Under the pieces are notes generated by a model that was not told the origin of the DNA, made no database searches, and worked only from the letters and a program-made list of their open reading frames with translations. Positions 36,931 through 46,076 of a DNA stretch of 64,000 nucleotides are shown in pieces. The translations under genes were made by a program, and so were the position numbers. Origin of the DNA: JAJDXW01 sp965202895 (GTDB lineage: Bacteria; Pseudomonadota; Gammaproteobacteria; HK1); contig OZ241901.1 of assembly GCA_965202895.1 (NCBI GenBank), forward strand, positions 4,836,001 to 4,900,000. The letters are read 5' to 3'. Numbering within the stretch: position 1 is the first letter of the stretch; each line of letters starts with the position of its first letter.

Positions 36931-38175
36931 CTAGATCGAGACGACCTGGTACTTCGGGTCCCGCCACGCCTCGCGCGCGAGCACGTCCCGGACGATCCGC
37001 ACCGCGCGCCAGACGTCCTCGTGGCGATGGTAGAGCGGGCTCATGGCGAGGCGGATGGAGCTCGGGGCGCGGAACGAGCAGAGCAGGCCGCGGTCGACCA
37101 GGGCCTCGCTGACCGGCCCGGCGCCGGGGTGGCTGAAGGATACGTGGCCGCCCCGGTGCGGGTAGTGCCGCGGGGATTCGATCCCCACGCCGAGGGCGCC
37201 GCACTCCTCGTCCAGCAGCGCGATGAGGGTCTCGGTCAGCGACTCGTGCTTCCTCGCCACGTCTTCCCGGCGAACCTCGCGCCAGATCCCGGCCGCCGCG
37301 GCGAAGACCTCGTTCGCGATGACCGGCGGGGTGCCGGTGAGATGCCGGGCCGTGCCCGGGTCCGGCGCGTACTCGGGGAGGAACCGATCCCACTTCGCAT
37401 GACCCATCCAGCCGGCGATGGCGGGCCAGGCGCCTCGCTGGTGGGCCGGGTCCACGTACAGGAACGCGGGGCCGCCCGGCCCGCCGCAAAGGTACTTGTA
37501 GCCGCACCCGACCGCGAAATCCGCCCCCGTGCCCGCGAGGTCCACGTCCAGGGCGCCGGCGGAGTGGGAGAGGTCCCAGACCGTCAGGGCGCCGGCGGCG
37601 CGGGCGTGTTCGTTCATCTCCGCGAGGTCCCATCGTTCGCTCGACCGGTAATCGGTCTGGCTGAGGTAGAGGATGGCGACGTCGCGGTCGAGCCCGTCGA
37701 GAAGGCGCTCCCGGGTATCCGCGGTCCGTACCCGGGCTTCGACCCCGAGGTCGTTCAGCAGCCGCACGAAGCCCTGCGCGACGTGCAGGTCGGTGGGAAA
37801 GTTGTGGGACTCCGTCAGGATGACGTCCCCGCCCATGCGGAGCTTCCAGGCATGGGCGATGGCCTTGAAGAGGTTGATGGTCGTGTTGTCGCAGACGACC
37901 ACGTCCCCCGGGCCCGCCCCGATCAGGTGGCTGACGTCGGCGCCGAGCTGGCGCGGCCGCTCCACCCACCCCTCGCTCGTCCACGCCCGCCGGCTCTTGT
38001 CGCGCCAGCATTCCGTCAGCAGGCGTCGGATCCGCTCCGGCACGTCCGCCGGCATGGCGCCCATGGAATTGGCGTCGAAGTGGATGCGGCCGGACGCGGA
38101 GCGGGCGAACCGGTCCGCGAGGGCGGCGAGGGGGTCGCGGCGGTCGAGGTCGCGGCAAGCTTCGAGCGTGGGCAA
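36931..38175 (-). CDS. kynU: Kynureninase
   Basis: This PLP enzyme cleaves kynurenine or 3-hydroxykynurenine to anthranilates and alanine. It has about 414 residues, matching bacterial KynU, if a TTG (38173-38175, LPTLEACRDLDRRDPLA) is the start. No ATG or GTG lies at the right place, and longer frames run into repeat C. Landmarks are FDANSMGAMP, CDNTTINLFK, TESHNFPTDL, VWDLSHSAGAL, and the PLP Lys227 in VGCGYKYLCGGPGGPAF. The C-terminus has RLAMSPLYHRHEDV. It leads the pair with the CDGSH/cupin gene. Confidence 0.9.
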   Translation of the reverse strand: MPTLEACRDLDRRDPLAALADRFARSASGRIHFDANSMGAMPADVPERIRRLLTECWRDKSRRAWTSEGWVERPRQLGADVSHLIGAGPGDVVVCDNTTINLFKAIAHAWKLRMGGDVILTESHNFPTDLHVAQGFVRLLNDLGVEARVRTADTRERLLDGLDRDVAILYLSQTDYRSSERWDLAEMNEHARAAGALTVWDLSHSAGALDVDLAGTGADFAVGCGYKYLCGGPGGPAFLYVDPAHQRGAWPAIAGWMGHAKWDRFLPEYAPDPGTARHLTGTPPVIANEVFAAAAGIWREVRREDVARKHESLTETLIALLDEECGALGVGIESPRHYPHRGGHVSFSHPGAGPVSEALVDRGLLCSFRAPSSIRLAMSPLYHRHEDVWRAVRIVRDVLAREAWRDPKYQVVSI

Positions 38176-38284
38176 GGTTCGGGGTGTCCGGCAGGCCCGT
38201 TCGACCGCGGGCGGCGAGGGGCGGGGGAGGCGTCGGCGCGCATTAATCCCACACCCGCCGATTCCTTGCAAGGAAGGAAGAATC

Positions 38285-38455
38285 GCCGACGGCATCCCCA
38301 GGATGATTCCTTTTGCATCGGGACGCGTGCGCCGGATGTGTCTCGAAGAAGAATTCGGATGATACTGGTTTTGAAATGCGGATATGGCGATGTATGCGAT
38401 GCGGATCGGGACGCGGCGGCAGCCCTCGAGCCGGACACCGGCAGAATGAAACGGC
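38285..38455 (-). repeat. Repeat C, copy 2 (inverted)
   Basis: This is the reverse complement of the 30525 copy. It carries GTGTCTCGAAGAAGAATTCGGATGATACTGG, GGGACGCGGCGGCAGCCC and CCGGCAGAATGAAA. It fills most of the divergent interval between kynureninase and HyuA, so it either carries or displaces their promoters. Confidence 0.7.
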
Positions 38456-38519
38456 CCTGACGGCATCCCGCCCGCCGGTCGGGTAAGCTCCGGGTCGGCA
38501 TGGTGCATGGAAACGAACG

Positions 38520-40631
38520 ATGACCGCGGGCGCCGAGCCGCGGATCCGGGTGGCCGCCGACATCGGGGGCACGTTCACCGACGTCGTCCTCGACTCCCCC
38601 GCCGGGCGCCGCACCGCCAAGGTGCCGACGACGCCGCGGGCGCCCGAATCGGGGGTGTTCGAAGCCCTCGCAGCGGTCCTCGAGGAGGGTGCGGCCGGCC
38701 CCGCGGAGGTCGCGGTCTTCGTCCACGGTACGACGCTCGCCACCAACGCCCTCATCGAACGCAAGGGCGCGCGGACGGCGTTCCTCACCACCCGGGGGTT
38801 TCGCGACATCCTGGAGATGGGGTTCGAGAAGCGGTTCGAGCAGTACGACGTCTTCATGGACAAGCCGGACCCGCTCGTGCCGCGCCCGCTTCGGCGTGAG
38901 GTCGGCGAACGGGTGTCGGCCCGCGGGCGGACCCTGGTCCCCCTCGACGAGGGGGAGGTGCGCGCGGTCGCCGCCGAATGGAAGGAAGCGGGGGTCGAGG
39001 CGGTCGCCGTGGGGCTGATCCACGCCTGGGCCCACCCCGCCCACGAGCAGGCGGTCCGCGAGGTGCTGTCCCGGGAGATGCCCGCCGCGACCGTCTGCCT
39101 GTCGAGCGAAGTCTGCCCGGAGATCCGGGAGTACGAGCGCTTCTCGACCACCTGCGCGAACGCCTACGTCCGCCCCCTCATCTCCGGCTATCTCCATCGC
39201 CTCCGGAAGGGCCTGCTCGAGCGCGGGATGACCTGCCCCTTCTACCTGATGACGTCGGGCGGGGGCGTCACCACGGTCGAGAACGCGGCCCGGTTTCCCA
39301 TCCGGCTGGTGGAGTCGGGTCCCGCCGGGGGGGCGATCTTCGCCGGGCACGTGGCTCGCGAGGGCGGGCTGGCCGAAGCGCTCTCCTTCGACATGGGCGG
39401 CACCACGGCGAAGATCTGCCTCATCGAGAACGGCATCCCGGAACGCTCCCGGACCTTCGAGGTCGCCCGCCGGTACCGGGACCTCAAGGGGAGCGGCCTG
39501 CCGGTGCGCGTCCCGGTCGTCGAGATGGTGGAGATCGGTGCGGGGGGCGGCTCCATCGCGCGCGTCGACGAGATGGAGCGGCTCCGGGTGGGGCCGGCGA
39601 GCGCCGGCTCCGAGCCCGGGCCCGCGTGCTACGGGCGGGGCGGCTCGCGGGCGACGGTGACCGACGCGAACCTCGTCCTCGGCAAGCTCGACCCGGAGCG
39701 GTTCGCGGGCGGGAAGATCGGGCTCGACACCGGCCGCGCGGCGGACGCCCTCGGCCGGGACGTCGGCGACCGGCTCGGGCTCGCCGGCCGGTGGCCGGCG
39801 GTCGGGGTGGTCGAGATGGTGGACGAGAACATGGCCAACGCGGCCCGGGTCCACGCCATCGAGCGGGGAAGGGTCATCGGGCGCCATACCATGATCGCGT
39901 TCGGGGGCGGGGCTCCGCTGCACGCGGGAAGGCTCGCCCAGAAGCTCGGGATCGATCGGGTGGTGATCCCGAAGGGGGCCGGGGTGGGGTCCGCGATCGG
40001 GTTCCTGCTCGCGCCGATCGCCTACGAGGTGGTGCGCTCGCGGCCGATCGACCTTCGCGGCTTCGACCCCGGCGCCGTCAACCCGATGCTGGACGAGATG
40101 CACGCGGAAGCGTCGAGCGTCGTGCGCGCCGGGGCGGCGGCGGACGCGGCCCTGACCACCACCCGGTTCGTCGAGCTCAGGTACGTCGGACAGGGCCACG
40201 ACCTTCGCATCGCGCTCGACGACGGGCCGCTCACCCGGGACCACGGCCGGATGCTGAAGGAGCGTTTCGAAGAGCGCTACCGGGCCGTCTACGGGCTCAC
40301 CATCGACGGTCTCGACGTCCGGAGCGTCTCCTGGTCGGTGACCGTCGCGGCCGAGGGGGCGGGGGCGCCGGCGGCGCGCGCGGAGACGCCGGCGGCCCGA
40401 GCGCCGGCCCGCGCCGATCGGCGCCGGAACGTCTACGACGCGGGCCTCGGGGAGGCCGTGCGCTGTCCCGTCTACCCGCGCGCCGGGCTTGCCCCCGGAA
40501 CGGAGGTCGCCGGCCCCGCGATCATCGTGGAGGACGAGACCTCCACGTTCGTTCCCTCCCGGTTCAGCGCCGCCCTCGACTCGTTCGAGCACATCGTCAT
40601 GGACAGCCGGGCGGGGAGAGCCCCCCGGTGA
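38520..40631 (+). CDS. hyuA: Hydantoinase/oxoprolinase subunit A (HyuA)
   Basis: This is the ATP-dependent subunit of N-methylhydantoinase, 5-oxoprolinase or acetone carboxylase-type enzymes. It has 703 residues, the typical length. The actin-like fold is marked by ADIGGTFTDVVL near the N-terminus, HGTTLATNALIERKG, GVTTVENAARFPIRLVESGPAGG, and LSFDMGGTTAKICL. The C-terminus has VYGLTIDG and the closing YDAGLGEAVRCPVYPRAGLAPG. It overlaps HyuB by 4 nt (GTGA), so the pair is coupled. Confidence 0.92.
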   Translation: MTAGAEPRIRVAADIGGTFTDVVLDSPAGRRTAKVPTTPRAPESGVFEALAAVLEEGAAGPAEVAVFVHGTTLATNALIERKGARTAFLTTRGFRDILEMGFEKRFEQYDVFMDKPDPLVPRPLRREVGERVSARGRTLVPLDEGEVRAVAAEWKEAGVEAVAVGLIHAWAHPAHEQAVREVLSREMPAATVCLSSEVCPEIREYERFSTTCANAYVRPLISGYLHRLRKGLLERGMTCPFYLMTSGGGVTTVENAARFPIRLVESGPAGGAIFAGHVAREGGLAEALSFDMGGTTAKICLIENGIPERSRTFEVARRYRDLKGSGLPVRVPVVEMVEIGAGGGSIARVDEMERLRVGPASAGSEPGPACYGRGGSRATVTDANLVLGKLDPERFAGGKIGLDTGRAADALGRDVGDRLGLAGRWPAVGVVEMVDENMANAARVHAIERGRVIGRHTMIAFGGGAPLHAGRLAQKLGIDRVVIPKGAGVGSAIGFLLAPIAYEVVRSRPIDLRGFDPGAVNPMLDEMHAEASSVVRAGAAADAALTTTRFVELRYVGQGHDLRIALDDGPLTRDHGRMLKERFEERYRAVYGLTIDGLDVRSVSWSVTVAAEGAGAPAARAETPAARAPARADRRRNVYDAGLGEAVRCPVYPRAGLAPGTEVAGPAIIVEDETSTFVPSRFSAALDSFEHIVMDSRAGRAPR

Positions 40632-42490
40632 CGGAGCGTGCCCCGAGGACCGTGCCGGACGTGCCGGACGTGCCGGACGCGCCGGACGTGCAGGACATGC
40701 CGGACGCAGCCTCCGCCGGCCCGATCGATGCGATCCGCCGGCAGGTGATGTGGGACCGGCTCATCGCGGTGGTCGAGGAGCAGGCGCAGACCATCCTCCG
40801 CACCGCGTTCGGCTCCGTGGTGCGGGAGGCCGGCGACCTCTCCGCCGGGATCTACGACCTCGCGGGCCGCATGATCGCCCAGGCGGTCACCGGCACCCCG
40901 GGGCACGTCAACACGATGGCCCGGGCGGTGGAGCACTTCCTGGCGCGGTTCCCGGTGGAGACGATGGGGCCGGGCGACGTCTTCGTCACCAACGACCCGT
41001 GGCTCGGCACCGGCCACCTGTTCGACTTCGTGGTCGTGTCGCCGGCCTGTCTCGACGCGCGGCCGGTGGCGCTCCTCGCGTCCACCTGCCACGTCATCGA
41101 CGTCGGCGGGCGCGGGTTCTCCGCGGAGGCGAGGTCCGTCCACGAGGAAGGGGTGCTCATCCCGCACCTGAAGCTGCGCGACGGGGGGGCGCTCAACGAC
41201 GACCTCCTGGCGATCCTGCTCGCCAACACCCGCAACCCGGTCGAGGTGCGGGGGGACCTCCTGTCGCTCGTGAGCTGCAACGACACCGGCGCGGAGCGCC
41301 TCCGCGCCATGATGTCGGAGTTCGGCCTCGCCGGCCTGGAGCCGCTCGCGGACCACGTCATCCGGCGCTCGCGCGACGCGATGCGCAAGGCGGTGCGGGA
41401 GGTCCCGAACGGGCGCTACCGGACCGGGATGGAGCTCGACGGATACGACGAGCCGGTCTCGATCAGGGCGGAGATGACGGTCTCGGACGAGGAGATCGTG
41501 ATCGACTACGGTGGGACGTCCCGGGCATCGGCCTACGGGATCAACTCGCCGCTCTGCTACACCGAGGCATACACCTGCTTCGGCCTGAAGTGCATCATCG
41601 CGCCGGAGGTCCCCAACAACCACGGCTCGCTCAGCGTGTTCCGCACCGTCGCGGAGCCCGGGTCGGCGGTCCATCCGGTGCATCCCAGCCCGGTGACGGC
41701 GCGGCACGTCATCGGACAGATGTTGCCGGACGTGGCCTTCGGCTGCCTCGCGAAGGCCCTGCCCGGCCGGATCCCGGCCGAGAGCGCGGGCAGCATCTGG
41801 GTGCTCCCCTTCGGCCACGGCGGGGCGCAGGGCCGGGTCGCCGCACCGGGCGGCGATGGCGCGTCGGGTGCCGATGGCGCATCGGGGACCGATGCGACCC
41901 GTTTCAACGTGATGAACGTCGGCATGGGCGGGGTCGGGGCGCGGCCCGGAAAGGACGGCCTCGCGGTGACCGCGTTCCCGAGCGGGGTCGGGGCCATTCC
42001 CGTCGAGGTCACGGAGTCCGAATCGCCCCTCGTCTTCTGGCGCAAGGAGCTCCTGCCCGATTCGGGCGGCGCCGGCGCCTTCCGGGGGGGGCTCGGCCAA
42101 GTCATCGAGGTCGGCAGCACCGAGGAGCATGCCTTCACCGTATCGGCCGCCACCTTCGACCGGATGCGGAACCCGCCGCGCGGCCGGGACGGCGGCCGGC
42201 CGGGCCGGAACGGCGCCGCACGCCTCGCATCCGGGCCGCGCTTCGAAGACAAGGCGGTCCACACCGTCCCCCCCGGCGATCGGCTGATCGTGGAGCTCCC
42301 GGGGGGCGGCGGCCTCGGCGACCCCCGGCAGCGGAGCCCGGACCTCGTCCGCGCGGACCTCGAGGCGGGCTACGTCACCAGGGAAGGGGCGAAGCGGGAC
42401 TACGGCTGCGAGCCGGGCCGGCCCGCACGTCTCACCGGCCCTCGCCGCGAGGGTGTCGGGACGCCGCCGCGGCGGGCCGCGAGACGCTGA
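40628..42490 (+). CDS. hyuB: Hydantoinase/oxoprolinase subunit B (HyuB)
   Basis: This partner of HyuA has 620 residues from GTG 40628, somewhat longer than usual. The first 30 residues are a Asp/Val/Pro repeat (PDVPDVPDAPDVQDMPDA) encoded by short tandem GACGTGCCG units. The body has VMWDRLIAVVEEQAQTILRT, GDVFVTNDPWLGTGHL, HVIDVGGRG and INSPLCYTEAY, and ends in PGGGGLGDP. The last roughly 20 residues (LTGPRREGVGTPPRRAARR) are translated from repeat B. The insertion has apparently replaced the native stop. Confidence 0.9.
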   Translation: MTERAPRTVPDVPDVPDAPDVQDMPDAASAGPIDAIRRQVMWDRLIAVVEEQAQTILRTAFGSVVREAGDLSAGIYDLAGRMIAQAVTGTPGHVNTMARAVEHFLARFPVETMGPGDVFVTNDPWLGTGHLFDFVVVSPACLDARPVALLASTCHVIDVGGRGFSAEARSVHEEGVLIPHLKLRDGGALNDDLLAILLANTRNPVEVRGDLLSLVSCNDTGAERLRAMMSEFGLAGLEPLADHVIRRSRDAMRKAVREVPNGRYRTGMELDGYDEPVSIRAEMTVSDEEIVIDYGGTSRASAYGINSPLCYTEAYTCFGLKCIIAPEVPNNHGSLSVFRTVAEPGSAVHPVHPSPVTARHVIGQMLPDVAFGCLAKALPGRIPAESAGSIWVLPFGHGGAQGRVAAPGGDGASGADGASGTDATRFNVMNVGMGGVGARPGKDGLAVTAFPSGVGAIPVEVTESESPLVFWRKELLPDSGGAGAFRGGLGQVIEVGSTEEHAFTVSAATFDRMRNPPRGRDGGRPGRNGAARLASGPRFEDKAVHTVPPGDRLIVELPGGGGLGDPRQRSPDLVRADLEAGYVTREGAKRDYGCEPGRPARLTGPRREGVGTPPRRAARR

Positions 42491-42655
42491 AGGACGAGCC
42501 GGGGCCTGCAAGCGAGGCGGGAGCCGCGGAGCCCGGCAGGTCGACGACCCGGCGCGGGCGCGCGGTCGAAGCGGCCTGGAACGGGTTGCGGCCCGCCCCA
42601 CCTCGAGCGGGTCGACTTCCGCGGCAGGAGAGCCGCGGGGGGACGGCCGGGCCGG
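42432..42655 (+). repeat. Repeat B copy covering the hyuB 3' end
   Basis: The segment shares CCTCGCCGCGAGGGTGTCGGGACGCCGCCGCGGCGGGCCGCGAGACGCTGAAGGACGAG, CGGCAGGTCGACGACCCGG, GGTCGAAGCGGCCTGGAACGGGTTGCGGCCCGCC and TCCGCGGCAGG with other repeat B copies. The first 59 bp are inside hyuB. The following 42656-42867 shows nothing firm. Confidence 0.65.
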
Positions 42656-42867
42656 GGAGCAGAGCGAAGGGAAGACGTGGAAGCGCAGGATTTCCGGGCG
42701 GCGGGCGGGACCATGAGCAGGGGCGGCGGACAGGGGCTGCGGGCCGGGGTGGGAAGCCGGCCCCGGCGCTCCCGTGCGATCTTCGAGGGCGGCGGCCCGG
42801 CACCCGCGCCGATGCGGCCGCGGGGGGCCGGAACGCGCCTCGCCGCCGCCGGGCCGGATGCGTGACC

Positions 42868-43305
42868 ATGGACGACGGATGGGCCCATATCTGCTCGATC
42901 GGCATCGGCCGCCCCGCTCCCGCCGCCCTGGCTTTCCTCGCCGATCCGGAGCGGCTCTCGTCCTGGGCCGCCGGGATGGGCGAGGCGACGGTCCACGCGG
43001 GCGGGGTGATCGAAGGCGCGTTCCCGGGGACGACGCGGCCGATCTGGGCCCGCATCGACCCGGACCCGGACCGCTCGACCATCCACTACCACCTCGGCCC
43101 CGACCCCGACTCGCTCGTCCCGCGGATCATGATCCGGGTGGTCCCCGGAAGCATCCTCGAAGCCGACCCCCGCACCTGCGTCGTCTCGATGATCGCATGG
43201 CGCCAGGAAGGCATGGACGACGCCCGCTGGGAGGGCCTCAAGTCCGGCCACGAGCGCGAGATCCGGGAGATCAAACGCCTCATCGAATCCGCCCGCCGCC
43301 CGTAG
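42868..43305 (+). CDS. START/SRPBCC-like protein
   Basis: The product has 145 residues (a GTG two codons upstream is equally possible). The plan, a beta-strand, two helices (PAPAALAFLADPERLSSWA), long beta strands (RIMIRVVPGSILEADPRTCVVSMIAW) and a long C-terminal helix (WEGLKSGHEREIREIKRLIESA), is that of the SRPBCC hydrophobic-ligand fold. It sits between HyuB and an alcohol dehydrogenase. Ligand binding in the same catabolic set is inferred. Confidence 0.65.
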   Translation: MDDGWAHICSIGIGRPAPAALAFLADPERLSSWAAGMGEATVHAGGVIEGAFPGTTRPIWARIDPDPDRSTIHYHLGPDPDSLVPRIMIRVVPGSILEADPRTCVVSMIAWRQEGMDDARWEGLKSGHEREIREIKRLIESARRP

Positions 43306-43324
43306 TTCGCCGGTCTCCCCGTCC

Positions 43325-43640
43325 TCCTGCGGCGGGCGCCGAACCGCCCCGGTGGCGAGCCATACCCCGTTCCAGGCCGTTTCGACCGCGTGCATGCGCC
43401 GGGGTCGGCTACCTGCCGCGCTCCGGGGTCCCTGCTTCGCTCACGGGCCGGGCCGGCCCTCCCCTCCCCGGCTCGCCCGGCCTGCCATGGCGGGCCGCAC
43501 TCGCCGGGAGGAAGCGCTGCCGGCGCTTCCTCGGACCCCGGATCGGCCTTCGACGCCTCGCGGCCCGCCGTCGCGGCGTCTCGACACGCTCGCGGCGAAG
43601 GCCGGCGAGATTGCCGGCCAGGCCCGAATCGTGTCGTGCT
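43325..43640 (-). repeat. Repeat B copy, inverted
   Basis: On the minus strand this reads CGCCGGCCTTCGCCGCGAGCGTGTCGAGACGCCGCGACGGCGGGCCGCGAGGCGTCGAAGG, GCGCCGGCAGCGCTTCCTCCCGGCG, CCATGGCAGGC, and further on GGTCGAAACGGCCTGGAACGGG. It is the longest copy. It faces the 42432 copy across the START-like gene, so together they form a large inverted pair. Bases 43640-43832 hold the alcohol dehydrogenase leader. Confidence 0.65.
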
Positions 43641-43832
43641 GCGGTGCGGTGCGCCGAGCCGGTCCGCGCCGAGCCGTGCGGCGCGGCTCTGCGCCGCGCC
43701 ATGCCGCCCCGCGCCGATCCTCATCTTGCCCCATCCGGCCCCGGATCGCCTATCCTGTGCCCGACCGGTCCCGGCCGCTTCGCTCGGGGCCGCCGGCCGG
43801 GCCGCCCGCCACCGAGAGGAGGTTCCGCTTCC

Positions 43833-44939
43833 ATGAAGATCAAGGCTGCCGTTCTGTACGAACCCAACACCCCGCTCGTCGTCGAGACCGTCGACCTCGA
43901 CGAGCCGCGGGACGGCGAGGTGCTGGTGCGCATGTCCTCGTCCGGGGTCTGCCACTCCGACTACCACGTGATGAAGGGCGAGTGGACGATGCCGCTTCCC
44001 ATGGTGCTCGGCCACGAGGCGGCCGGCGTGGTGGAGAAGGTCGGACCCGGCTGCACCCAGGTCGAGCCGGGCCAGCCGGTCATCCTCAACTTCCGGCCGA
44101 ACTGCGGGTGGTGCGGCCACTGCGTCGAGGGGCGCCCGGTCCTCTGCAACGGGGCCGACACCCCCCGCTGGTTCCAGTTCGACGGCACGGTGCGGCTGCA
44201 CCGAAACGGCGAGGACATCCACCACTTCGCGCGCATCGCTTCCTTCGCCGAGTACGCGGTGGTCCCGGAATCGGGTGCGGTGCCGGTACGCGCGGACATG
44301 CCCCTCGACAAGGCGAGCCTCGTCGGTTGCTCGGTCATGACCGGGGTGGGCGCGGTCGTCAATACCGCGAAGGTCGAGCCGGGCGCCAAGGTGGTGGTCA
44401 TCGGCTGCGGCGGGGTCGGGCTCAACTGCGTGCAGGGCGCGCGGCTCGCCGGTGCGGAGCAGATCGTCGCGGTGGACACGAAGGCGAACAAGCTCGACTA
44501 CGCGCGGACGTTCGGGGCGACCGACACCGTCAACTCGTCGAACGCGACGAACGAGGAGGTCGTCGAACGCATCGCGGAGCTGACGAAGGGCGGGCCGGAC
44601 TACGCCTTCGAGGCGATCGGCCACGGGCCCACCATCCTCCAGGCCTACGAGTGCACGCGCCCGGGCGGGACCACGGTGGTCGTCGGCATGGCCCCCGAGA
44701 ACGACGAGGTCACCCTGAACGCGCTCTCCATCCCGCGTACCGAGAAGGTCATCATGGGCTCCTGGTACGGGTCGGCGAAAGCGTGGACCGACCTCCCGCG
44801 GATGTGCGACCTCTACCTGGCCGGGCGGCTCAACCTCGACGATCTCGTGACCCGGAGCTATCCGCTCGAGGAGATCAACGAGGCCTACGACGCGCTCGCG
44901 GCGGGCGACGTCGCGCGAAGCATCATCGAGTACGCGTGA
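43833..44939 (+). CDS. Zinc-dependent alcohol dehydrogenase (medium-chain family)
   Basis: This is an NAD(P)-dependent medium-chain dehydrogenase of 368 residues. The start ATG 43833 has a strong GAGGAGG. Catalytic zinc ligands are Cys40 (GVCHSDYH) and His61-Glu62 (LGHEAAG). The structural zinc is held by Cys91, Cys94, Cys97 and Cys105. The Rossmann motif is VIGCGGVGLNCVQGA, with Asp in VAVDTKANK favouring NAD. The C-terminus has NLDDLVTRSYPLEEINEAYDAL. It resembles class III-like or aryl alcohol dehydrogenases. The substrate is unknown. Confidence 0.92.
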   Translation: MKIKAAVLYEPNTPLVVETVDLDEPRDGEVLVRMSSSGVCHSDYHVMKGEWTMPLPMVLGHEAAGVVEKVGPGCTQVEPGQPVILNFRPNCGWCGHCVEGRPVLCNGADTPRWFQFDGTVRLHRNGEDIHHFARIASFAEYAVVPESGAVPVRADMPLDKASLVGCSVMTGVGAVVNTAKVEPGAKVVVIGCGGVGLNCVQGARLAGAEQIVAVDTKANKLDYARTFGATDTVNSSNATNEEVVERIAELTKGGPDYAFEAIGHGPTILQAYECTRPGGTTVVVGMAPENDEVTLNALSIPRTEKVIMGSWYGSAKAWTDLPRMCDLYLAGRLNLDDLVTRSYPLEEINEAYDALAAGDVARSIIEYA

Positions 44940-45232
44940 GCGAGGGGCGGGGCCGGGGGCCAAGGCGGGAGCCAAGCCGGGACCGGGGTCGGGGTCGGCG
45001 AACGGCCCGGGGCCGGGAACGCGAAGGCGGCGGCGCGCGGAGGGCGGCGGACCCTCGCCCTCCGGCAGCGGAACGGGTCGGCGGGCGCTCCGGACCTGCC
45101 GCTCTCGCCCGGCCCCGTCCCATCCCGCCCCGACGGGGGCCGCCCCCGCCGTCCCGCGCCCCCTTCACCGGAGCAGGAGCGGGACGGGCCGCATACCGGA
45201 CTGCATGTCACAGGCCAAAAGGAGTACGTTCC
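44940..45232. other. GC-rich spacer, no feature seen
   Basis: There is no coding potential beyond shadows. The only clear signal is the ribosome site AAGGAG directly before the next gene. Confidence 0.6.
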
Positions 45233-45523
45233 ATGATCGTCATTCACGTCGATTACCGGGTGAAACCCGAATGCGTGGAGGATTTTCGAGACCGTCTGCG
45301 GCGCCACGCGAAGAACTCGCTCGCCGAGCCGGGCTGCCGGACCTTCGACGTGGCCCAGGCGGACGACGATGCGGGCCGCTTCTTCATCTGGGAGATCTAC
45401 ACCGACGACGCGGCGGTGAAGCACCACGGGGAACAGGCGTCCCTCGCCGAGTTTCGCGAAGCGGCGGGGCCGATGACCGTCTCGCGCGAGGTCGCGATGG
45501 CGAAGCTCGTCTCCGGGGACTGA
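45233..45523 (+). CDS. Antibiotic biosynthesis monooxygenase (ABM) domain protein
   Basis: The product is 96 residues with a dimeric alpha-beta barrel plan: VIHVDYRVKPECVEDFRDRL, NSLAEPGCRTFDVAQ, FIWEIYTDDAAVKHHGEQASLAEFREA. These are signature stretches of the ABM/YgiN-LsrG family. Members are cofactor-free quinol or small-molecule oxygenases. AAGGAG precedes ATG 45233. The gene follows the alcohol dehydrogenase and could be in the same transcript. Confidence 0.88.
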   Translation: MIVIHVDYRVKPECVEDFRDRLRRHAKNSLAEPGCRTFDVAQADDDAGRFFIWEIYTDDAAVKHHGEQASLAEFREAAGPMTVSREVAMAKLVSGD

Positions 45524-46076
45524 CCGGGCTCTCCCGACTGCCCTTTCCGGTTGGGCGGCGGGGCGCGGATCTCGGGGCGAAGGGCGGCCGAGGGCGGCCC
45601 GGCGCTCGGCGCGATGGCCCGGACGGCGGCGGAGGCGGGAGATCGATCCGACGCCGCCGGCCCGCCGGATGCGGCAGGAGCGCCGGGTAGCAGCCGGCCG
45701 CCGGAGTACCGGCGCAGGGCGAACGCCGGGGCTCGGCGGCCGGGAGTCTGCACCGTAGAACCCCTCCGGAAAGGGCTGGTGGGGAAGAATCCGGAAAGTG
45801 AGCAAGATCGGAGAATATGGAGAAGTCGTCCCGATTTCGGCTCCGTATCGACTCTACTTCTCCTTTGAAGTGGGGATGAATTCCAGCAAGATTTGCTACG
45901 GCGCAGACCCCTGGCCGGAAGACGCGAGGCAGCGGCCGGGGGCCGCCAAAGGTCGGGAGGCCGGGGCATGGGCAACGGGTGCGCCGCGGCCCGGGGGGGC
46001 GGAGGCCGGACGGCCGACCGCGGCGAAGGGGGGCGAAGATGCGGGCGAAGAGGGGGCGAGAACGGGGACGGGACCC
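45524..46076. other. Spacer with an AT-richer patch upstream of exonuclease III
   Basis: Bases 45790-45905 are AT-richer than the surroundings and contain GGAGAAGT (45819-45826), which pairs with ACTTCTCC (45856-45863). This is a possible promoter or leader structure. No gene is supported. Confidence 0.4.
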
